From CAVTRI01 sp963737075 (GTDB taxonomy: Bacteria; Actinomycetota; Acidimicrobiia; Acidimicrobiales; Palsa-688), in the NCBI GenBank assembly GCA_963737075.1, contig CAVTRI010000001.1, positions 2,232,001 to 2,296,000 on the forward strand: 64,000 bases of DNA, read 5' to 3'. A model generated the notes under the pieces. That model was not told the DNA's origin and did not search any database. It was given only the letters and a program-made list of their open reading frames with translations. A program made the translations under genes and the position numbers. Shown here piece by piece: positions 16,090 through 23,147 of this stretch; the stretch's first letter is position 1, and each line of letters opens with the position of its first letter.

Positions 16090-17265
16090 GCGAACTCCTC
16101 CTTTGCTTGCCGCCCCGACCCCGGCACCCCACCCGCATGCCGCCCCGACCCCGGCACCCGACCCGCATGCCGCCCCGACCCCGGCACCCCGCCCCTCTCA
16201 ACGAGCTCCCGGATCCTCGCCGCCAGGATCTCGGTGTCCAGGTCGGATGACATCCCGAAGCCGGATGCGTCCATCCGCAGGCGTCCGATGAAATGGACCG
16301 GAAGGCGCCCCAGCACCGCCAAGCGGACGTCGTCAACCATCTGGCCGGTGTTGAGCTCGTAGACCGCGATGGCGGCCGCCCGGGACGCGGCCTCAGCTAC
16401 CGCCGCGCTTGGGAACGGGAACAGCGTGATGGGACGGATGAACCCGACCGGGACACCTTCGTCGCGGAGCTCGGACACGACGAAGCGGATGTACCGTCCC
16501 GCGGTGCCATAGGCCACCACCACCAGCTCGGCGTCGTCGATGAAGCCCGTCTCGGCCATCGGCGTCACCCCGGTAGCGATGTCCCGAAAGCGGGTGGCCA
16601 TCTGGTCCAGGTACTCGCCATAGGTGATGTACGCGGGATCGTTGCGTTTGGTGGGAAACAAGGGCGACACCAGCTTGGCGGAACCGGATCCGCTCGACGA
16701 TCCGTCGAGGGCCCAGGCCTTGTCACCCGTGAAACCGAAATCGATCGAGGAGATGTCGACGGCTTCCTGTACATGCGCCAGGTAGTAGTCGCCAAGGAAC
16801 AGGACGGGGTGGCGCCACTCGTCGGCCAAGTGGAACGCCAGCTGGATCAGATGCACCGCTTCCGGCACGTCGGCGGGCGCCAGCACGATGTGGCGGTAAT
16901 CGCCATGTCCGCCGCCCCGAGTGGCCTGGAAATAGTCGCCCTGACCCCGGGCCATGTTGAGGACCACCAATGGAAGGCGGGCGAAACGAGATCTCGGACA
17001 ACGACTCCTGCATGAGGGACAGACCCTGCCCGACCGATCCGGTTGCCGCCCTGGTACCGGTGGCGGCCGCTCCCCAAGCCATCCCAACCGCTTCGAGCTC
17101 GCTCTCGGCGTTCATGCAGGTGCCGCCCACTTCTGGCAGCAGACGCGCCATGTGCTCAAGCACTTCGGTGAACGGCGTCATCGGGTACCCGGAGAAAAAA
17201 CGGCAGCCAGCCGCCACCATGGCCTCCGCGATCGCTTCCGAGCCTTCCATGAGCCGTCTGCTCAT
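16086..17265 (-). CDS. 2-oxoacid:ferredoxin oxidoreductase, alpha subunit, with single-base frameshift
   Basis: The gene starts at ATG 17265, overlapping the ferredoxin gene (ATGA), with MSRRLMEGSEAIAEAMVAAG and SGYPMTPFTE, the usual KorA beginning. The homology then jumps to another frame: QGLSLMQESLSEISF continues as ARLPLVVLNMARGQGDYFQA only if one T of the TTT at 16986-16984 (minus strand) is removed. After that the frame is intact to the stop at 16086 (EAVHLIQLAFHLADEWRHPV, then the core and C-terminal domains). As written, translation would stop early or require frameshifting. The C-terminus carries in-frame repeats of GVPGSGRHAG, absent from family members. The cause is either a sequencing error or early gene decay. 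Confidence 0.8.
16111..16192. repeat. 30-bp tandem repeat, about 2.7 copies, in the 3' end of the alpha-subunit gene
   Basis: The 30-base unit that starts CGCCCCGACCCCGGCACCC occupies 16111-16140 and 16141-16170, followed by a partial third copy to about 16192. The copies differ at only one position in the part they share. Read in the gene frame, each adds ten residues (GVPGSGRHAG-like), so copy number changes would not break the frame. With only three copies and no spacers it is a minisatellite-like repeat, not a CRISPR array. Confidence 0.85.
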
Positions 17266-17561
17266 GGCGACTCCCCTGCACCGGCGTCGCCGTCGCCCAC
17301 CACGTAGGTCTCTTCGATCGGCGTTTCGAACTTCCACACCTGGAACACAAAGTCAGGGCAAATCTGGCTGCACGCCTGGCAAGCGGTGCAGCCCGGGTGG
17401 AGCTCCGGATAGCGGTACCCGCGCTGGTTACGAACGTTGGTCGTCATGGTGAGCACGCCGGGAGGGCAGGCGTCGATGCACAGATCGCAGCCCTTGCATG
17501 CCTCGACGTCGATGACGACCGTGCCCCGAGAAAGCACGCGCACGGTTTCGCCCGTGGCCAT
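17262..17561 (-). CDS. 2[4Fe-4S] ferredoxin-type subunit of 2-oxoacid oxidoreductase
   Basis: The 99-residue product from ATG 17561 has two cluster motifs, CKGCDLCIDACPPG and CTACQACSQICPDF, both C-x2-C-x2-C-x3-C-P. It is the electron acceptor (delta) part of the neighbouring 2-oxoacid oxidoreductase. The longer frame upstream overlaps the gamma gene and is not needed: GAGGGTGAAGG just before ATG 17561 is a usable ribosome site. Four bases separate it from the gamma gene, and its stop overlaps the alpha gene start. Confidence 0.9.
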   Translation of the reverse strand: MATGETVRVLSRGTVVIDVEACKGCDLCIDACPPGVLTMTTNVRNQRGYRYPELHPGCTACQACSQICPDFVFQVWKFETPIEETYVVGDGDAGAGESP

Positions 17562-17565
17562 GCCT

Positions 17566-18156
17566 TCACCCTCTGACGGCGGCATCGGACCAAGCCGGCA
17601 GCGGCGGCGCGTCGATCAAGGCGAAGCCGGCCCGCAAGGCGGCGGCGTTGGCTTCGGCGTGCTGGGAACGGTAGGGCGGGAGCACCTCGTGCGCGGCGCG
17701 ATCGAGGGCGTCGATCGATACCAGTCCCGTGGCCGCGGCCAAGGCGCCCAACGCCACCATGGCGCCGCCGCGGGCGTGCCCCATGTCCGTCGCTATCGCA
17801 GTGGCCTCGACTTCGATCAGATGACCGCGGTCGTAGCCGGCGTCACCCCGGAAAACCGATCTGTCAACGACTGCCACTCCGTCCTCGACCAGACGGTCCC
17901 GGACTGCGGGCCAGAACTCGTGGTGGAGGGCGAGCCCGGCCCACGCGCGGGCGACTGTCGGAGGCGTTCGGAGCGGCCCCTGGCCGATGATCACCGTGGC
18001 GTCGGTGTTGCCGCCCCGCATCATGCCGCCGTAGCTGCCGAAGACCATGACCTCGAACTGCTCCGACGTGGCGGCCACCGCGAGGGTGCGGGCCGCCAGC
18101 TGCACACCCTGCCCGCCAATCCCGGTCATCAGGACGACGCGCTCCCGAGTCGGCAT
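17566..18156 (-). CDS. 2-oxoacid:ferredoxin oxidoreductase, gamma subunit
   Basis: The 196-residue protein begins with the family signature VVLMTGIGGQGVQLAARTLA and contains VMVFGSYGGMMRGGNTDATV, both typical of the CoA-binding gamma domain of pyruvate/ketoisovalerate-type oxidoreductases. Together with the ferredoxin, alpha and beta products it would form a complete complex. It follows an acyl-CoA synthetase gene by 15 bases. Length is normal for the family and no defect is seen. Confidence 0.9.
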   Translation of the reverse strand: MPTRERVVLMTGIGGQGVQLAARTLAVAATSEQFEVMVFGSYGGMMRGGNTDATVIIGQGPLRTPPTVARAWAGLALHHEFWPAVRDRLVEDGVAVVDRSVFRGDAGYDRGHLIEVEATAIATDMGHARGGAMVALGALAAATGLVSIDALDRAAHEVLPPYRSQHAEANAAALRAGFALIDAPPLPAWSDAAVRG

Positions 18157-18171
18157 TTCACTGATTGTAGC

Positions 18172-19602
18172 TCAGGCACTCTCGTGGCGGGCCTGAGCCA
18201 GCTCCACCAGGGTCCGCCGCTGGATCTGGCCGGTGGTCCTGGTGCGTGGAAGCGAGTCAAGGACCACGAGGGCGCGCGGGTGCTTGTACGAGCTCAGCCG
18301 GCCCTCACAGTGACGGCGAAGATACTCAAGGCCGGGCGACGCGCCGGGCCGGAAGACGACGAAGGCCGTGACAACCTCGCCCCAACGCTCGTCAGGCACG
18401 CCGCATACGGCCACGTCGGCCACGGCGGGGTGAGTGGCCAGAACGCCATCGACCTCGGCGGGCGCCACCCACTCGCCGCCCGTCCTGATCATCTCGCTTG
18501 TCCGTCCCACGATGCGGAGGTACCCGTCATCGTCCTGTTCTGCCAGCTCGCCGGTATAGAACCAGCCGTCGCGTACCGCGGCGGCGGTGGCCTCGGGGTT
18601 GCGGAAGTACTCGCTCATCAGATGGCCGCTCCGGACCACCAGCTCGCCATTCTCCATACGCACGTACACGGTAGGCGCCGGAGGCCCTACGGAGCCTGGC
18701 TTTCGCAGCAGATCTTCGGGCCCCAGGCGCGCCACGAGGCCCGCCTCGGTCGATCCGTAGGAGATGGTGGTGGTCGTCCATGGGAACGCTTCCCGGAGCT
18801 CGGTCAGCAAGCCGATCGTGGTGGCCGAGGTCCCGGAATCCACTTGCCCGAGAGAGCTCAGGTCCCACGACCGCCAGTTCGTGTCGAGGATGCGCCGCCA
18901 TACGGCGGGGATGCAGTACAGCTGGAAGGCCCGATAGCGCTGCACGGCGTCGAGGATGCCTGCGGTGTCCCCGCCGTCGACGTAGACGACGTTCTCACCC
19001 GACAACCACGACTGGAGCGTGGCCGCCCAGCCGGCCATGTGGAACTGGAGGAACATGCAGATGTTGGCGCCTCGTGGCCACGAGGACATCCCGCCCAGCA
19101 TGCTCCGGATCATTTCAGTCCGGTGCGAGAGCACCACGCCCTTGGGGGCGCCGGTCGTTCCGCTGGTGAAGAAGATGATGTGCGGGTCTTCCTCGTCAAC
19201 CGTCCACCCGTTGGCAGGCGGATGGGCTCGGGGCTGGGCCAGCAGGTCGGCCAGGGTGACCTCACCGTGGTGGTCCCCGTCGGAGACCACGATGGCGGCG
19301 TCGGCAAGGTCGAGCAACGGCTTGGCCTCGACGTCCCCGAAGGCCGGGTTGAGCGGCACCATCACGGCACCGATGTGGGCGGTCGCGAAGTAAAGGGCCA
19401 CGGCGTCCACCGTCGTGGCCCCCCACCAGACGACCCGGTCCCCCCGACCCACACCCTTGGCGCTCAGCACCGTCGCCACGTGGTCGGCCTGGTCCGCCAC
19501 CTGGGCGTACGTCACCTCGTGGCCGCCGTGCACCACCGCCAGCCGGGCGGGCACCCGTCGGGCGGCCGAGCGGATGACCTCCCCGACCAGCAGTTGTTGC
19601 AC
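18172..19602 (-). CDS. AMP-dependent acyl-CoA synthetase
   Basis: Starting at GTG 19602, one base after the cupin gene stop, the product has 476 residues. The frame is open upstream, but that part overlaps the cupin gene. Motifs: FFTSGTTGAPKGVVLSH near residue 140, SYGSTEAG near 290, DGWFYTGELAEQDDDGYLRI and GEWVAPAEVDGVL, and a C-terminal RRTLVEL in place of the usual GKIxRRxL. It activates a carboxylic acid to its CoA ester. Its position between a cupin and the oxidoreductase genes suggests a role in the same pathway as the second synthetase at 13769-15289. Confidence 0.88.
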   Translation of the reverse strand: MQQLLVGEVIRSAARRVPARLAVVHGGHEVTYAQVADQADHVATVLSAKGVGRGDRVVWWGATTVDAVALYFATAHIGAVMVPLNPAFGDVEAKPLLDLADAAIVVSDGDHHGEVTLADLLAQPRAHPPANGWTVDEEDPHIIFFTSGTTGAPKGVVLSHRTEMIRSMLGGMSSWPRGANICMFLQFHMAGWAATLQSWLSGENVVYVDGGDTAGILDAVQRYRAFQLYCIPAVWRRILDTNWRSWDLSSLGQVDSGTSATTIGLLTELREAFPWTTTTISYGSTEAGLVARLGPEDLLRKPGSVGPPAPTVYVRMENGELVVRSGHLMSEYFRNPEATAAAVRDGWFYTGELAEQDDDGYLRIVGRTSEMIRTGGEWVAPAEVDGVLATHPAVADVAVCGVPDERWGEVVTAFVVFRPGASPGLEYLRRHCEGRLSSYKHPRALVVLDSLPRTRTTGQIQRRTLVELAQARHESA

Positions 19603-19603
19603 G

Positions 19604-19927
19604 TCAGTCCTTGAGCTCGATGGCGATCTCCCGGTAACGCTTCTTGCCGATATTGCGGGCGGTTTCGATTCCGCCCTTTTCGATCCAAAAATAGTTGCCG
19701 GGTTCGACGTCGGCTTCGATGTACTGGTTGTAAAGACCAGCCGAATCGGGCTCGGGCACGCCGGCAATCCGGTCGCCTTCGAGGACCACGAGGATATAGT
19801 CCATGGTGTGCTCGTGTACAGCCGATTCCTCCCCGGGCGCTAGATCCATCTCCCAGATCTTCACCCGATCGTTTTCCATCAGGAGGCGGGTGGCGATATC
19901 GCCCAGCACTCTTCCTGGTTGGGCCAT
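19604..19927 (-). CDS. Small cupin-domain protein
   Basis: The 107-residue single-domain cupin has motif 1 around GEESAVHEHTMDYILVVLEG, where two His and one Glu could bind a metal, and motif 2 around GNYFWIEKGGIETARN, in which the usual second His is replaced. Small cupins of this type act as isomerases, dioxygenase-like or ligand-binding proteins; the reaction is unknown. It lies 28 bases downstream of an SDR gene and one base before an acyl-CoA synthetase gene, so it belongs to that operon. Confidence 0.75.
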   Translation of the reverse strand: MAQPGRVLGDIATRLLMENDRVKIWEMDLAPGEESAVHEHTMDYILVVLEGDRIAGVPEPDSAGLYNQYIEADVEPGNYFWIEKGGIETARNIGKKRYREIAIELKD

Positions 19928-19955
19928 GAGGACAAGTCTCCTTGCGTCGAATTCG

Positions 19956-20786
19956 TCATTTGATGGTCATCCCGGCATCGACCGGGAAGGTGACGCCGGT
20001 GATATATCGTGCTTCGTCCGATGCTAGGAACAGCACGGCGTTGGAAATATCGCGGGGCTCGACCCACGGCACCGGCAACGCATTAAGGGACTGGAGGACC
20101 GGGGCCACGTCTTCGCGCGTCGGGTGGTCCGCACCCGGCACCATCAGCCGGTAGAGCTCTTCGTTCTGGATCATCGGCGTGTCCACCCCGGTCGGATGCA
20201 CACTGTTGACCCGGATCGAGTGCGGCGCCAGCTCGAGCGCCAACGTTCGCATGAGGCCGATCACGGCGTGTTTGGTCGCTGCGTAATGACCGACGTTTTG
20301 GACGGCCCGCAAGCCAACGGCCGAGCTGGTGAGGATGATCGACCCGCCCCGGCCCCCGGTGATCACATGCGGAATTGCGGCCCTGCACGTGTGCCATACC
20401 CCCGTAAGATTGACGTCGATCATGTCGTGCCAAGTCTGCGGGTCGATGTCGGCCAGTTGGCCTTGCGTGTAGATGCCGGCGTTGGCGCACACGATGTCCA
20501 AACGGCCGAGCTCCGACACGGCCTTGCCCAGGAACTCGGTGAGCCCTTCGAGGTCCCGCACGTCGACCTGCCCGGACACGATCCGACGGTCAAGGGCTTC
20601 GACCCGGGCCGCGGTCTCCGACAGGTCCTTGGGAGTCGACATCGGGTAGGGGACCGAGCCGATCTGAGCCGCGATGTCGACGGCCACGATGTCTGCGCCT
20701 TCCTCGGCGAGGCGCACCGCGTGGCTCCGTCCCTGGCCTCGGCCAGCGCCCGTGATGAACGCAACCTTCCCGTCGACTCGTCCCAC
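19956..20786 (-). CDS. Mycofactocin-coupled SDR family oxidoreductase
   Basis: From GTG 20786 the product has 276 residues and starts MGRVDGKVAFITGAGRGQGR, with the GRGQGRSHA variant of the Rossmann motif and an inserted loop after VAVDI that mark the SDR subfamily whose NAD is held by the enzyme and re-oxidised by mycofactocin. The catalytic YAATK and the ending FLASDEARYITGV are present. Such enzymes oxidise alcohols. It heads the operon that continues to 13769. A close paralogue is encoded at 26415-27245, on the other side of the divergent hyuAB operon. No mycofactocin biosynthesis genes lie in the window. Confidence 0.88.
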   Translation of the reverse strand: MGRVDGKVAFITGAGRGQGRSHAVRLAEEGADIVAVDIAAQIGSVPYPMSTPKDLSETAARVEALDRRIVSGQVDVRDLEGLTEFLGKAVSELGRLDIVCANAGIYTQGQLADIDPQTWHDMIDVNLTGVWHTCRAAIPHVITGGRGGSIILTSSAVGLRAVQNVGHYAATKHAVIGLMRTLALELAPHSIRVNSVHPTGVDTPMIQNEELYRLMVPGADHPTREDVAPVLQSLNALPVPWVEPRDISNAVLFLASDEARYITGVTFPVDAGMTIK

Positions 20787-20943
20787 GCGACCCCCCTGCA
20801 CACTATCGGCGATGCCCTAACCTTACTATGCTTAAGATGTCAGCGTCGGGTCCCGGACGCCGTGGCGTCGTGGGCGGAGATGGTCACACTGCGCGCGGTC
20901 TAAGGAGGGCGCTTCCGCGCACAGTCAATCTTTGTTACCTTGA

Positions 20944-20962
20944 CGACGGCCGCATTCCGTCG
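20944..20962. promoter_or_regulatory. Inverted repeat next to a TTGACG box upstream of the hyuAB operon
   Basis: In the 196-base divergent gap between the SDR gene and the hyuAB operon, a TTGACG (20940-20945, plus strand) overlaps the first arm of CGACGG-N7-CCGTCG (20944-20962). This could be a -35 box with an operator on top of it for the rightward operon. No strong -10 box is obvious in the GC-rich sequence before 20983. AT-rich sequence near 20821-20840 probably holds the leftward SDR promoter. Confidence 0.4.
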
Positions 20963-20982
20963 ACCCTAGGGGGACAGACAAC

Positions 20983-21072
20983 GTGGCATACGACCTCGTG
21001 ATCCGGGGCGGCACGGCAATCGACGGTACCGGAACAGATCAGGTGCAGGCAGACGTCGCGATAGGCCGATGA
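20983..21072 (+). pseudogene. 29-residue N-terminal relic of a D-aminoacylase-like amidohydrolase, or leader peptide
   Basis: A GTG at 20983 with a ribosome site (TAGGGGGA) begins a 29-residue frame, MAYDLVIRGGTAIDGTGTDQ to ADVAIGR, ending in TGA at 21070. This equals the first 28 or so residues of D-aminoacylase-like amidohydrolases, such as MLDVIIRGGQVVDGTG at 58367. Normally DGRIVAVG follows; here the frame stops and the hyuA start overlaps the stop (ATGATG). It is probably the leftover start of a deleted gene, still translated and possibly coupling ribosomes into hyuA. Confidence 0.6.
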
Positions 21073-23147
21073 TGGCAAGCAGGGTTTGCATCGGCGTCGA
21101 CGTCGGCGGCACGTTCACGGACTGCGTGCTGACTGACGGGACCACGACGTGGAGGGCCAAGGCGCCGACGACGCCGGGCGAGATCGGCCGCGGAGTGCTG
21201 GATGCCGCGGAGCTGGCCGCGGCCCGCAGGGGCGTGGACCTTCGCGAGCTGCTCCCGACTGTCGTGCGCTTCGGCCTCGGCACCACCGCGGTGACCAACA
21301 CGCTGGCATCGCGCACCGGCCGTTCCGTCGGCCTCCTCACCACACGCGGCTTCGAGGAAATGCTCCCGGTCGCCCGCGGGGCGCGTGTGGTCGATGAAGA
21401 CGGTTGGCTGATGATCCCCGCAATCCTCCCTCGGCAAGCGATCGCCCCGATCGACGAGCGCGTCGACCGCGAGGGCAAGGTCGTGGTTCCGCTCGACGTC
21501 GAGCAAGTGCGAGCCGGGGTGACGCGCCTGGTTGAGGAGGAGGGCGTCGACGCCCTCGCCATCTCGTTCCTGTGGTCTTTTGCCAATCCCGCCCACGAAC
21601 AGCAGGCGGCCGCGGTCGCAGCCGAGGTGTACCCCAACCTCCCGGTCGTGTTCGGGGCGGCCCTGCACCCGGCCATCCGTGAGTACGAGCGCACCACGTC
21701 GGCGGTCCTCAACGCCTATGTGTCCGGGGCATTCGGGGGCATCGAGGCCCTCGAAGCGCAGCTGGCAGATATGGGGTTGCGGGTCCCGTTGCTGCTCGTG
21801 CACTCGGGCGGCGGCTCGGTGACGGTCAACGAGGCCCGGCGCCGGCCGCTCGACCTGGCCAGCTCGGGCCCGGCGGCGGGCGTGGCGGCGGCCGTGGCCT
21901 TGAGCAAAGCGATGCAGGTGCCGAACATCGTCACCGCTGACATGGGCGGCACCTCTTTCGACGTGTCCGTCATCACAGACAGCGAGCCGGCCCGGCGGAC
22001 GCGGGGCGAGATGATGGGCGTGTGGACAGCTTTGTCGCTCGTCGACGTCGAGTCGATCGGCGCCGGCGGCGGGTCGCTTGGCTGGGTCGATGCCCGCTCG
22101 ATGCTGCGGGTGGGACCGAAGTCGGCAGGCGCCGTGCCCGGGCCGGCCTGCTACCAGCGGGGCGGCGAGCAGGCCACCGTGACCGACGCCCTCGTGGTGC
22201 TCGGCTACATCGATCCCAACCGCTTTCTCGGGGGTGACTTCGCGCTTGATCCCGAGGCCGCCCGCGCCGCGTGCGAACGCCTTGGCTCCAGCCTTGGCCT
22301 CGACGCGATCGAGGCCGCCTGGGGTATCCGCCAGCTCGCACTGGCCGGGATGATCAAGGCCGTGCGAAGCCGGATGGCCTCGCTGGGGCTCGACCCGCGT
22401 ACCTACAGGATCTTGAGCTACGGCGGGAGCGGATCCCTCTTCACGCCCGAGATCGCCAGATCGACCGGTGTCCCGCGCGTCGTCGTCCCCGAGCTGGCGT
22501 CGGTCCTGTCGGCCTTCGGCGCGGCGACGACCGACATCCGCCGGGAACGCATCCGGTCGGTCCTGGCCACCATCCCCCTCGACATCGGGCGGATGCAGGC
22601 GCTCCTCGCGGAGCTGGACGCCGAGGTACGAGCGGACCTGGCCGCCGACGGCGTCGAGGACAAGGACCAGTCGGTGAGCTTCGAAGCCGACCTTCGGTTC
22701 AGCAAGCAGATCTACGAACTGCAAATGACCATCCCTGCAGGGCCGTTCACCGAGGAATCGGGGGCCGCCCTGCTGCAATCGTTCATGGACGAATACGCCA
22801 AGCGCTACGGCCGTGGCTCGATCGTGCTGCGCACACCCGTCGAGCTCGTGAGCGTCAGGGCGATCGGCACCGGCCGCACCATCCAGGCGTCCATCGCCAC
22901 CTCGGACCGGGCCCCGGTGGAGCCCGGCACGCTGGCCGAACCTGTGAGCAGACGCCCGGTGCAGGTCGAGCGCAGCGCGGACGGAGTCGTGGACGTCGAC
23001 ATCTACGACATGGCCTCCCTAAGCCCGGGGCACCAGCTGAAAGGTCCCGGACTCGTCGACTCCAGCGACACGACCCTGTGGATCCCCGACGGCTGCGCGG
23101 CTGTTATCGATGACCGCGCCACCCTGCTGATGGAGGTTGCATCATGA
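21069..23147 (+). CDS. hyuA: Hydantoinase/oxoprolinase or acetone carboxylase-type subunit A
   Basis: The 692-residue protein opens with VCIGVDVGGTFTDCVLTDGT, the actin-like ATP-binding start of HyuA/oxoprolinase A, has the FGLGTTAVTNTLASR motif near residue 75 and GGTSFDVSVI near 300, and runs the full family length. HyuA-type subunits use ATP to activate a carbonyl or lactam, as in N-methylhydantoinase, 5-oxoprolinase, and acetone or acetophenone carboxylases. The substrate is unknown. The gene overlaps the short relic upstream and, by ATGA, hyuB downstream. The following oxidase and dehydrogenase genes suggest that a hydroxy- or carboxylated product is then oxidised. Confidence 0.85.
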   Translation: MMASRVCIGVDVGGTFTDCVLTDGTTTWRAKAPTTPGEIGRGVLDAAELAAARRGVDLRELLPTVVRFGLGTTAVTNTLASRTGRSVGLLTTRGFEEMLPVARGARVVDEDGWLMIPAILPRQAIAPIDERVDREGKVVVPLDVEQVRAGVTRLVEEEGVDALAISFLWSFANPAHEQQAAAVAAEVYPNLPVVFGAALHPAIREYERTTSAVLNAYVSGAFGGIEALEAQLADMGLRVPLLLVHSGGGSVTVNEARRRPLDLASSGPAAGVAAAVALSKAMQVPNIVTADMGGTSFDVSVITDSEPARRTRGEMMGVWTALSLVDVESIGAGGGSLGWVDARSMLRVGPKSAGAVPGPACYQRGGEQATVTDALVVLGYIDPNRFLGGDFALDPEAARAACERLGSSLGLDAIEAAWGIRQLALAGMIKAVRSRMASLGLDPRTYRILSYGGSGSLFTPEIARSTGVPRVVVPELASVLSAFGAATTDIRRERIRSVLATIPLDIGRMQALLAELDAEVRADLAADGVEDKDQSVSFEADLRFSKQIYELQMTIPAGPFTEESGAALLQSFMDEYAKRYGRGSIVLRTPVELVSVRAIGTGRTIQASIATSDRAPVEPGTLAEPVSRRPVQVERSADGVVDVDIYDMASLSPGHQLKGPGLVDSSDTTLWIPDGCAAVIDDRATLLMEVAS

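Noticed and set aside
16111..16192. Short direct repeats considered as a CRISPR array
   Set aside because: Units are contiguous with no spacers, lie in frame at the end of a gene and number fewer than three.
21039..22778. 579-residue minus-strand frame
   Set aside because: Lies opposite hyuA, whose full-length homology with ATP-binding motifs is unmistakable; the antisense translation resembles no protein.
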